Positions 1 to 6,200 of a stretch of DNA of 11,684 bases are shown piece by piece. Position 1 is the stretch's first letter. Every line of letters begins with the position of its first letter. A program made the position numbers and the translations under genes. The notes below the pieces were generated by a model, which worked only from the letters and a program-made list of their open reading frames with translations, was not told where the DNA came from and searched no databases. Origin of the DNA: Spirochaetaceae bacterium. Its GTDB lineage: Bacteria; Spirochaetota; Spirochaetia; CADAEX01. The stretch lies in assembly GCA_009778835.1 (NCBI GenBank), contig WRFK01000029.1:1-11684 (forward strand), in the 5' to 3' direction.

Positions 1-1
1 A

Positions 2-1225
2 GAGATATATGATATTCTCCAGAAAGGTAAATTCAAGCGTATATTAATTCTTCCGGGAATATCTCAAATAATTGATGGAAGCGCTCACTTAATCCAGGCA
101 AGAGAAATATCTGCTCTTGACCTTCTTGGGAGAAACCCTGTTGTAATACCATTAAAGAAAACACTTCATTACCTTAAAGATAAAAGAGTTTTAATAACAG
201 GCGCAGGTGGAAGCATAGGCAGCGAACTTGCAAGGCAGCTTCTTTCGGCAAGCGCATCGAGACTCTATCTTTTTGGTCATGGAGAAAACAGTATCTATGA
301 AATAGAAAAAGAGTTAAGCATTCTTCAAAAAGAAGGGGTTGGCGAAAAAGCTACAATTATTCCAATAATAGGAGAAATACAGGATAAAGATTTTATTTCT
401 TTTATATTAAAAAGAGTAAAGGCTGATGTTATTTTTAACTGCGCGGCATATAAACATGTTCCAATGATGGAAGTAAACCCTGTACAGGCAGTGCAAAATA
501 ATGTTTTTGGAACCAAGAATCTTGTAGAAGCTTCAATAGAAGCAGGTGTAAAAAAATTTATACATATCTCTACAGATAAGGCTGTAGAGCCTATTGGTGT
601 CTATGGCGCGACAAAATTTATATGCGAAGATATAGTTCTTAACAACAATAATTCAAAAACAGATTTTATGGTTGTAAGGTTTGGAAATGTTCTTGGATCG
701 CGTGGAAGTATTTTACCGTTATTCAAAGACCAGATTTTAAGCGGCGGTCATGTTACAATAACGCATCCACAGATCATGCGTTTTTTTATGACAATACCGG
801 AAGCTGTTTCTCTGGTATTAAAAACTGCCGGATTTGGGAAATCGGGTGATCTCTATATTCTTGATATGGGTGATCCTCTTTTGATCAAAGATATTGCAGA
901 GCAGATGATAAAATTCTATGGTCTTGAGCCGGATATAGATATTCCAATAATTTATACAGGGATAAGGCCTGGCGAAAAATTTATGGAAAAACTCTGGCGG
1001 GACGATGAAAAAATTGAACATACAGAAGTGCAGAGGGTTAATATACTTCTTGACAGAAAAGGCTTTAGCAGCGACAAACTTAAAAAACTTCTTTCTGAAC
1101 TAAAACCTATATGTTATTTTGACTCAGTGTCAAAAAATAAATACAGAAACAGGCACCAGCTTAGAAAAGTCTTAAAAAAATATATTCCCACTATTGAAAG
1201 GCCGCAAAATGAACCAGAATACTAA
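2..1225 (+). CDS. Nucleotide-sugar 4,6-dehydratase, CapD/FlaA1/PglF-like (5' partial)
   Basis: The reading frame is open from the first complete codon at position 2 to the TAA at 1223-1225 (407 residues visible), so the N-terminus lies left of the window. About 60 residues precede the Rossmann fold and match the linker of long-form WbpM/PglF/CapD proteins (REISALDLLGRNPV, residues 34-47). The NAD(P) glycine loop TGAGGSIG is at 66-73, the STDKA segment begins at 190, and a YGATK motif supplies Tyr201 and Lys205. The family removes water from UDP-GlcNAc or a related sugar to give a 4-keto-6-deoxy sugar. Long forms usually have N-terminal membrane segments, which would be outside this window. 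From memory, long forms carry Met where this protein has Tyr, so it may differ in mechanism or stereochemistry. Its stop codon lies inside the downstream aminotransferase gene, which suggests coupled translation and a shared pathway. The exact sugar substrate cannot be read from the sequence. Confidence 0.9.
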   Translation, partial: EIYDILQKGKFKRILILPGISQIIDGSAHLIQAREISALDLLGRNPVVIPLKKTLHYLKDKRVLITGAGGSIGSELARQLLSASASRLYLFGHGENSIYEIEKELSILQKEGVGEKATIIPIIGEIQDKDFISFILKRVKADVIFNCAAYKHVPMMEVNPVQAVQNNVFGTKNLVEASIEAGVKKFIHISTDKAVEPIGVYGATKFICEDIVLNNNNSKTDFMVVRFGNVLGSRGSILPLFKDQILSGGHVTITHPQIMRFFMTIPEAVSLVLKTAGFGKSGDLYILDMGDPLLIKDIAEQMIKFYGLEPDIDIPIIYTGIRPGEKFMEKLWRDDEKIEHTEVQRVNILLDRKGFSSDKLKKLLSELKPICYFDSVSKNKYRNRHQLRKVLKKYIPTIERPQNEPEY

Positions 1226-2456
1226 TCCTAAAAAATCTTTCCTGAAAAAAGTCATAAGCGCCTCGCAGAATATGCAGAATAGTAATTTCATCCCCTTCGC
1301 TCTCCCCTCTATGGGAAAAGAAGAGGAAGAGGCTGTTATAAAAGTTATACGAAGCAATTGGATCACAACCGGCAATGTTACAGAAAATTTTGAAAAAGAG
1401 TTTAGCAAGAAAATCGGCTCTAAATATGCAATAGCTGTTAACTCTGCGACTGCGGGGCTTCATCTTGCGCTGGATTCTTTTGATCTATCTAAAGAAAGTT
1501 TTGTAATTACTTCTCCATATACATTTACATCAACAGCAGAAGTTACCCGATATCTAAATCTGCATCCTTTTTTTGTTGATATAAACGAAGAAGATTACAA
1601 TATAGATCCTCTCTTAATTGAGAAAGCAATCGAAAACAACAAAAATGTTTCTGCCATAATACCTGTCCATATAGCAGGGGATCTCTGCAAAATGAAAGAG
1701 ATAATGGATATTGCAAATAAAAATAATATCCCTGTTTTTGAAGATGCTGCTCATGCTTTCCCTGTATGCGAAGCTTCCCCGGGCAGCGGGAATATGAAAT
1801 TTGCCGGCACATTCGGAGATGCTGGAGTTTTTTCATTTTACGCTACAAAAACAATAACAACAGGCGAAGGGGGAATGGTTGTAACAGATAACGACAAAAT
1901 TGCCAAGCACATGAAAATGATGCGCCTTCATGGAATTGACCGGGATGTTTGGGACAGGTACAGAACAAAAGACAACAAGTGGTACTATGAAGTAAAAGCT
2001 CCGGGATATAAATATAATTTAACAGATATCGCAAGTGCCATAGGAATAGAACAGTTAAAAAAAGCAGATATATTTAAACAAAAGCGTACTAAAATTGCAG
2101 ATTTATATAATAAGGCATTTAAAGAATATGATTTTATTACTATCCCGCCTGCTTCTGAAAGCCATTGCTGGCATCTGTATATAATAAGAATAAACAGCGC
2201 TAAACTTAAAATAAACAGAGATGAGTTTATTCAAAAATTGTTTGATAAAGGGATAGGGGTATCTGTTCATTTTATTCCTCTTCATATTATGCCATATTAT
2301 AAAAATGCCTATGGCCTAAAACCAGAAGATTTTCCAAGAGCTATGGAAAAATATTTAACATCCATAAGCCTTCCGATTTATCCAACTCTTGATGATGAAA
2401 AAATTGAATATATAATAGATAGTGTGATTAAAATAGGTTCTGACAACTATCGCTGA
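1209..2456 (+). CDS. DegT/DnrJ/EryC1/StrS-family PLP-dependent sugar aminotransferase
   Basis: This 415-residue protein has the usual length of UDP-4-keto-sugar aminotransferases such as PglE, PseC and ArnB. Visible motifs are the N-terminal SNWITTGNVTENFEKEF stretch (49-65), the phosphate-binding NSATAGLHLAL (78-88), FEDAAHAF with Asp179 that would pair with the PLP pyridine nitrogen, and Lys214 in the TKTITTGEGG segment as the Schiff-base lysine. The reaction would be glutamate-dependent amination of the 4-keto group made by the upstream dehydratase, giving an amino-dideoxy sugar nucleotide such as UDP-bacillosamine precursor or a similar sugar. I chose the ATG at 1209 because GAAAGG (1196-1201) sits 7 nt upstream; an in-frame TTG at 1194 would overlap that site. 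The gene overlaps the dehydratase by 17 nt. Family and cofactor residues are clear, but the exact keto-sugar and the final glycan are inference. Confidence 0.93.
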   Translation: MNQNTNPKKSFLKKVISASQNMQNSNFIPFALPSMGKEEEEAVIKVIRSNWITTGNVTENFEKEFSKKIGSKYAIAVNSATAGLHLALDSFDLSKESFVITSPYTFTSTAEVTRYLNLHPFFVDINEEDYNIDPLLIEKAIENNKNVSAIIPVHIAGDLCKMKEIMDIANKNNIPVFEDAAHAFPVCEASPGSGNMKFAGTFGDAGVFSFYATKTITTGEGGMVVTDNDKIAKHMKMMRLHGIDRDVWDRYRTKDNKWYYEVKAPGYKYNLTDIASAIGIEQLKKADIFKQKRTKIADLYNKAFKEYDFITIPPASESHCWHLYIIRINSAKLKINRDEFIQKLFDKGIGVSVHFIPLHIMPYYKNAYGLKPEDFPRAMEKYLTSISLPIYPTLDDEKIEYIIDSVIKIGSDNYR

Positions 2457-2463
2457 GCCATGG

Positions 2464-2498
2464 ACACCTGCGTGCGGCTTTCCTTGCGCCGCAGGTGT
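2464..2498 (+). other. Long imperfect hairpin in GC-rich island
   Basis: ACACCTGCG (2464-2472) pairs with CGCAGGTGT (2490-2498). After a bulged T at 2473, GCG (2474-2476) pairs with CGC (2487-2489), leaving a 10-nt loop. It begins 8 nt after the aminotransferase stop codon. No T-run follows, so it is not a classical intrinsic terminator. It may protect the 3' end of the upstream mRNA or be part of the repeat element. An alternative fold pairs 2460-2467 with GTGTCCAT at 2502-2509, which would compete with this hairpin and the next. Confidence 0.6.
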
Positions 2499-2521
2499 GC
2501 AGTGTCCATCGGGGACACTGC
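2499..2521 (+). other. 9-bp perfect hairpin in GC-rich island
   Basis: GCAGTGTCC (2499-2507) and GGACACTGC (2513-2521) form a perfect 9-bp stem with loop ATCGG. It abuts the preceding hairpin with no gap. The following bases (TAAGCGATAAAGC) are not a T-run, so intrinsic termination is unlikely on the plus strand. Confidence 0.65.
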
Positions 2522-2531
2522 TAAGCGATAA

Positions 2532-2559
2532 AGCGCGGGGCGCCGCTGTTAGGGTTTTC
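2532..2559 (+). repeat. 28-bp direct repeat, copy 1
   Basis: Copy 1 begins AGCGCGGGGCGCC and ends TTAGGGTTTTC. It is identical over 28 bases to 2649-2676. The short upstream context GCGAT is also shared, with a one-base length difference. It is followed by ACAAGG, a weaker counterpart of the GCAGGAGG that follows copy 2. Confidence 0.9.
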
Positions 2560-2569
2560 ACAAGGCTGC

Positions 2570-2582
2570 GCCATGGATGGCG
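2570..2582 (+). repeat. 13-bp internal repeat, copy 1 (GCCATGGATGGCG)
   Basis: This sequence matches 2633-2645 (GCCAAGGATGGCG) at 12 of 13 positions. It also forms a tight inverted repeat with its neighbours: GCGCCAT at 2568-2574 against ATGGCGC at 2577-2583. Related GCCATGGA or GGCATGGA words occur at 2457 and 2596, so the island looks built from variants of a short unit. Confidence 0.6.
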
Positions 2583-2632
2583 CGTACTGCGCCGCGGCAT
2601 GGATCACGGCACGGATGCCGTATCCCGCGCTA

Positions 2633-2645
2633 GCCAAGGATGGCG
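2633..2645 (+). repeat. 13-bp internal repeat, copy 2 (GCCAAGGATGGCG)
   Basis: This is the second copy of the 13-bp unit, with one mismatch to 2570-2582. It lies just upstream of copy 2 of the 28-bp repeat. The offset between copies is 63 bp, and that of the 28-bp repeats is 117 bp. Confidence 0.6.
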
Positions 2646-2648
2646 ATC

Positions 2649-2676
2649 AGCGCGGGGCGCCGCTGTTAGGGTTTTC
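2649..2676 (+). repeat. 28-bp direct repeat, copy 2
   Basis: This copy is identical to 2532-2559. It is followed at once by GCAGGAGG, the ribosome-binding site of the hydroxylase large-subunit gene. The repeat element therefore runs directly into that gene's translation signal. Confidence 0.9.
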
Positions 2677-2678
2677 GC

Positions 2679-2684
2679 AGGAGG
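2679..2684 (+). promoter_or_regulatory. Strong Shine-Dalgarno AGGAGG that fixes a TTG start
   Basis: AGGAGG lies 5 nt upstream of TTG at 2690-2692, which is in frame with the hydroxylase large subunit. The nearest in-frame ATG start upstream (2573) would add 39 residues encoded wholly by the GC-rich repeat island, and those residues resemble nothing in the family. TTG is therefore the best start. The signal sits at the edge of the island rather than in AT-rich leader sequence. Confidence 0.8.
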
Positions 2685-2689
2685 ATTAC

Positions 2690-4816
2690 TTGATTACAAA
2701 GAAAAAACAGCATTTTCTAAACGATTATTACCTTCCCAATATGCTAAATGCATTAGTATTCAGATCCGAAAAAGCAAGAGGAATAATAAAATCTGCAAAA
2801 CTCCCCCCTCAAAACGATAAAAAATATACAATAGTATCATCTAACGATATACCCGGAAATAAAGAGATAACTTTCCTCAATAACAAAATACCTATACTTA
2901 CAGATAAAAAAATAAATTATCAAGGCGAACCTGTTTATATAATAACTTACAAAAATGAGGAATCCCGTAATTTTGCCGTAAATGGAATATTCCTTGATAT
3001 TGAAGAGGATCCATATCTTTCTTTTCTCAAAGATAAAATAACCGAAGAACAAATTATTTATAAAAAATCCTATTCTTTCTCAGATGACGAAGATAACAAA
3101 ATAGACCTTTCAAAGCTTTCCGAAGATGCTTTGCCAAACGAAAACAAATATCCGGAATCTAACAATGATCTAATGCTTCAAATTGATAGTTTTTTTGCAA
3201 ACCAATACCATACGAGATATTGCGAGCCATACGGAGCAGTAGCCCAGCCTGAAAAAAACGGGAATATTACCATTTACACTGTTTCTCAATGCCCTACTCA
3301 TGTACAAAAAAGTGTAGCCAATGCTCTTGGAATAAATCCAAAAAATGTTAAAGTTATTATTACTGCATTAAGCTCCCCTCTTGAAGGGAGAATATGGTAC
3401 CCTTCTCTTATATCGTGCCAGGCAGCAGTAGCAGCATGGAAAACAGGCAAACCTGTTAAGCTAATACTATCGAAGCAGGATACCGACAACTATACTCCTG
3501 CCCAATTTCCATTTCGCATAACATATAAAACAGCTATATCCAAAACAGGGAAATTAAAAAAAATGGAAATAAACCTGGAAATTGACGCAGGGGCATATCC
3601 TATTATTATAGATGAGCTATATGAAAAATCCTTTCTTTCCGCAACAGGCTTTCTCGATTGTTCGGATATCTCCATGAATCTTTCTATAATAAAAACCAGC
3701 AAACCTCCCATGTCATTTATTTCAAGTTTTAATTTTTCAAAACTTAATATTTCACTTGAAAAACACATTTCAAATATGATCAGAAAATTGAGATTAAGTC
3801 CTGTAGAATGGAGAAGAAAAAACATTCTTGAAAAATCGGTTAAAAACAGATATTGGAGTATCCAGGAAGACCCCAAACAGGCAGTACCATACAACAGGGA
3901 AAGTATTCTTTCGATTATAGATACTATTTCCGCATCATCTGATTTTGAAAGAAAATATGCTTCATTTGAACTCATGAGAACAAATAAAAAAAATAACAAA
4001 AGCAACAAATTATCCGGGATTGGTTTTTCGCTAACTTTTTTTAGTAACGCGATTCCTCTTAAATCAATGGAAAAAGAAAAATTATCATTAAAAATGGTGC
4101 TTGATAATTCTTCAAATTTAAATATTTATACGCTTACTGTTCCTAACGGAAATCATAATTATGATATATGGAGAAAATATCTGGGAGAACTTTTGGGAGT
4201 GCCGGTAGATAAAATACACATACTCCCCCATAGAACAGATATTGCGCCTGTATCTGCTCCTTATGTTTTTTCAAAAGGCTTAGCTGGATTTAGCGAGTTG
4301 TTAAAAAAAGCTTCCCACAATATGCAGAAAAAAAAATTAAACAATCCTCTGCCAATAGAAATTACATCCTCGCTCTCTCTGGATACTCTTAATAAAAATG
4401 ATCTTTCCTGGGGAGCATCTGTAGTTGAACTCTCTATTGATACTTTTACTTATGAAATCGATATAAAAGGAATCTGGTGCTGTTTTGACTGCGGACATAT
4501 GTTAAATAAAGATATTATGGATAAAAGCGTATATTCCGGAATTATTGACAGCCTTAACTGGATATCCGGGTCATCTAAAAAAACATGGTCTTTACAAAAT
4601 AACAATATCCGTCATTTTATAAATATACCCATTTTTACAGAATATAATAATGTAACAAAAAAAAATAAATCTTTTGATATAGGAGATTTACCTCTTTCTT
4701 TGATTCCGGGAGCTTACTATAATGCGCTTATACAGGCTTTAGGCGAAGATATTAATAATATTCCAATGACTATTGATAAAATTGATACAATCCTTAATAT
4801 TAACAGGCAAAAATGA
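2690..4816 (+). CDS. Divergent xanthine dehydrogenase/CoxL-family large (molybdopterin-type) subunit
   Basis: From the TTG start this is a 708-residue protein, slightly shorter than typical large subunits of about 750-780. The N-terminal a/b-hammerhead domain is recognisable (NALVFRSEKARGI, 20-32; TIVSSNDIPG, 47-56; INYQGEPVYIITY, 75-87). The core follows with YCEP (177-180), TVSQCPTHVQ, and ISCQAAVAAWKTGKPVKLIL (241-260), then the LRLSPVEWRRKN block (367-378) and a C-terminal tail resembling the family's last motif. Positions expected to hold cofactor motifs are changed: SPLEGRI (229-235) where GGFGGK is usual, SFISSF (342-347) where an FRGFG-type loop is usual, PNGN (485-488) where GQG is usual, and IGDLPL (664-669) where the catalytic Glu sits in GEPPL. 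Family membership is clear. Molybdenum hydroxylase activity and substrate are doubtful. The stop overlaps the next start by 4 nt (ATGA), so the subunits are translationally coupled. Confidence 0.85.
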   Translation: MITKKKQHFLNDYYLPNMLNALVFRSEKARGIIKSAKLPPQNDKKYTIVSSNDIPGNKEITFLNNKIPILTDKKINYQGEPVYIITYKNEESRNFAVNGIFLDIEEDPYLSFLKDKITEEQIIYKKSYSFSDDEDNKIDLSKLSEDALPNENKYPESNNDLMLQIDSFFANQYHTRYCEPYGAVAQPEKNGNITIYTVSQCPTHVQKSVANALGINPKNVKVIITALSSPLEGRIWYPSLISCQAAVAAWKTGKPVKLILSKQDTDNYTPAQFPFRITYKTAISKTGKLKKMEINLEIDAGAYPIIIDELYEKSFLSATGFLDCSDISMNLSIIKTSKPPMSFISSFNFSKLNISLEKHISNMIRKLRLSPVEWRRKNILEKSVKNRYWSIQEDPKQAVPYNRESILSIIDTISASSDFERKYASFELMRTNKKNNKSNKLSGIGFSLTFFSNAIPLKSMEKEKLSLKMVLDNSSNLNIYTLTVPNGNHNYDIWRKYLGELLGVPVDKIHILPHRTDIAPVSAPYVFSKGLAGFSELLKKASHNMQKKKLNNPLPIEITSSLSLDTLNKNDLSWGASVVELSIDTFTYEIDIKGIWCCFDCGHMLNKDIMDKSVYSGIIDSLNWISGSSKKTWSLQNNNIRHFINIPIFTEYNNVTKKNKSFDIGDLPLSLIPGAYYNALIQALGEDINNIPMTIDKIDTILNINRQK

Positions 4817-5295
4817 CTATAAAATTTATATTAAATAATATTGAAGTAGTTGTGGATATTGATCCATTTACCCGTCTTTCAACAATACTCAGAGAAAACT
4901 TTGGACTCTTCTTTACAAAAGAGAGCTGCCTGAGCGGGGAATGCGGGGCATGCACTGTACTGCTTGACGGAGTACCTGTTCCTTCCTGCGTTATACTTGC
5001 TTTTACTGTAAAAAACAGGAAAGTAATAACGCTCGAGAATTATGAAAAAACAGAAAACTGCGAAATTATAAAAAAATCACTTAAAAGCGCTGGTTGTTAT
5101 CTTTGCCAATATTGTAAACAGGGAAGATTATTAGTTATCCAGCATCTGATAGAACGACACAAAGAATTAAGCGATACAGATATCTCTGAAGCGCTTTCGG
5201 GAAATTTGTGCGAATGTATTGATATCAAGTCTCTTAAAAAGGGAATAAAACTTGCGCATCTTACTATCAGAAGAAAAAAAGCAGGGAAATATTAA
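4813..5295 (+). CDS. 2Fe-2S subunit of xanthine dehydrogenase-family complex
   Basis: This 160-residue protein has the length and two-domain layout of hydroxylase small subunits (XdhC/CoxS/CutS type). A plant-type ferredoxin domain carries Cys39, Cys44, Cys47 and Cys59 in SCLSGECGACTVLLDG and PSC. A helical domain carries Cys98, Cys101, Cys133 and Cys135 in LCQYCKQG and GNLCECIDI. All eight ligands for two [2Fe-2S] clusters are present, so electron transfer should still be possible. The second motif departs from the usual QCGYCTPG and GNLCRCTGY: the Gln before the first Cys, which in the family contacts the pterin, is Leu, and the Arg between the last two Cys is Glu. The ATG overlaps the large-subunit stop, and the stop abuts the next gene's ATG without a gap. 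Confidence 0.93.
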   Translation: MTIKFILNNIEVVVDIDPFTRLSTILRENFGLFFTKESCLSGECGACTVLLDGVPVPSCVILAFTVKNRKVITLENYEKTENCEIIKKSLKSAGCYLCQYCKQGRLLVIQHLIERHKELSDTDISEALSGNLCECIDIKSLKKGIKLAHLTIRRKKAGKY

Positions 5296-6144
5296 ATGTC
5301 AACAATATTTGAACCCAAAACAATGAATTCTCTTTTGAGTATTATAAAAAAATATCCCGATGCCTTAATATATTCCGGTGGACTGGAAAAGATCTGTCAA
5401 TCCAGAGAGAAAATTGTTTCATTTGATAAAGATATTATCTATATAGAAAGAATTGAAGAGTTGCAAAGAATGAATCGTACTGAAAGATATATAGAAATAG
5501 GATCTGCAACCAGAATTAATAATATTATCGATAAAGGAAAAAATATAATTCCTTCTATATTGCTCAAAGCAATGAAAAACATTACTCCTCCTAATTTTAA
5601 AAACATATTAACAATCGGGGGGATGCTTTGCTCAAAAAATGAAAGGAATAGTATTTTTTCTGTGCTCTCAATACTTGATGCAAAACTTGAAATAAGATCA
5701 AGCAGTTCCTCGAAATGGATAAGCATCGATCATCTGTTTAATGATAATGTAATTAATCTTGCGCCAGGGGAAATTATTACAAAAATAAAACTATATCTTG
5801 GAGATTATGATATTAATATATACAGGGAAATTGATAATGACTTTTCAACCGAAGGGCATATTAGTTTTTCGGCCCTGGCATCGCTTACAAAAAATAATAT
5901 AAATTTCATAAAATTCATATTTAGCACTTCCAATAATTTTGTTATTAGAAATAAAGAAGTAGAATCCAATTTAACAGGTCAGAATACTCCAATAGATGAT
6001 AAACTTACAAAAGCAATAATCTTACAGTTTTCGGAATATTTGGATAAAAAATATGATATTATTAAAGAGCATAGAAAAAATATAATAATAAATACTCTTA
6101 ACTGGTTTATAAAAGAATTAGATTATTTTTCTATTGTAGAGTAA
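5296..6144 (+). CDS. FAD-binding-type (medium) subunit of xanthine dehydrogenase-family complex
   Basis: This 282-residue protein matches the usual length and fold order of CoxM/XdhB medium subunits. The N-terminal part has YSGGLEKI (30-37) where AGGTDL is typical. The middle part has ELQRM, YIEIGSATRI, NFKNILTIGGMLC and SVLSILDAKLEI, matching the family's T-I-G-G-N and LxALDA segments, and APGEIITKIKL matches the GExIxxI strand. A CO dehydrogenase flavoprotein C-terminal-like domain follows. FAD-binding glycines are partly kept, but Thr and Asp of AGGTD and Asn of TIGGN are replaced by Leu, Glu and Met. It may bind FAD weakly or serve a structural role. The ATG directly follows the small-subunit TAA, with AGGGA 8 nt upstream. 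It is the last gene of the plus-strand operon and faces the transporter permease gene. Confidence 0.85.
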   Translation: MSTIFEPKTMNSLLSIIKKYPDALIYSGGLEKICQSREKIVSFDKDIIYIERIEELQRMNRTERYIEIGSATRINNIIDKGKNIIPSILLKAMKNITPPNFKNILTIGGMLCSKNERNSIFSVLSILDAKLEIRSSSSSKWISIDHLFNDNVINLAPGEIITKIKLYLGDYDINIYREIDNDFSTEGHISFSALASLTKNNINFIKFIFSTSNNFVIRNKEVESNLTGQNTPIDDKLTKAIILQFSEYLDKKYDIIKEHRKNIIINTLNWFIKELDYFSIVE

Positions 6145-6200
6145 TAAAATTGACAATCAAAAACCTTTAAACCCTTGTTTTTTCAAAGTTATGTTTTATC
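6145..6200. other. Convergent intergenic region
   Basis: Fifty-six AT-rich bases separate two convergent genes. AAAAAC (6159-6164) can pair with GTTTTT (6177-6182) around a 12-nt loop and runs into Ts, but with essentially only A-T pairs this is a weak candidate for a terminator. No stronger terminator is visible for either operon. Confidence 0.4.

Larger units (their letters stand above)
2457..2684. repeat. GC-rich intergenic repeat island
   Basis: This stretch starts directly after the aminotransferase stop and ends in the ribosome-binding site of the next gene. By hand count 149 of 228 bases are G or C (65%), about twice the level of the flanking genes. It contains two neighbouring hairpins, a perfect 28-bp direct repeat, a 13-bp repeat with one mismatch nested between those copies, and several short inverted repeats such as 2568-2583 and 2606-2621. 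Small open frames cross it but none has a plausible protein. The composition break and internal repetition suggest an inserted, non-autonomous repeat element that may occur elsewhere in the genome. That, and any regulatory role, is inference. Confidence 0.75.

Noticed and set aside
1194..1208. Upstream TTG start for the aminotransferase
   Set aside because: It overlaps the GAAAGG ribosome-binding site that serves the ATG at 1209.
2464..2521. Intrinsic terminator after the aminotransferase gene
   Set aside because: The stems are good but no T-run follows either hairpin on the plus strand.
2532..2676. Possible CRISPR-like direct repeats
   Set aside because: There are only two copies, separated by 89 bp that itself contains repeats, and no cas genes or further units are present.
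2573..2689. 39-residue upstream extension of the hydroxylase large subunit from ATG 2573
   Set aside because: It is encoded entirely by the repeat island and resembles nothing in the family. The TTG at 2690 has a strong AGGAGG at ideal spacing.
2497..2820. Small plus-strand open frame across the GC-rich island with RGAAVRVF twice
   Set aside because: The residues come from the DNA repeat and the frame then runs out of frame through the hydroxylase gene. It has no recognisable domain or start signal.
3490..4008. Minus-strand open frame of 172 codons
   Set aside because: It lies fully inside the well-supported large-subunit gene and has no recognisable domain; AT-rich antisense frames of this size arise by chance.
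6159..6183. Bidirectional terminator between the convergent operons
   Set aside because: The stem is 5 A-T pairs and one C-G pair with a 12-nt loop, too weak to call.
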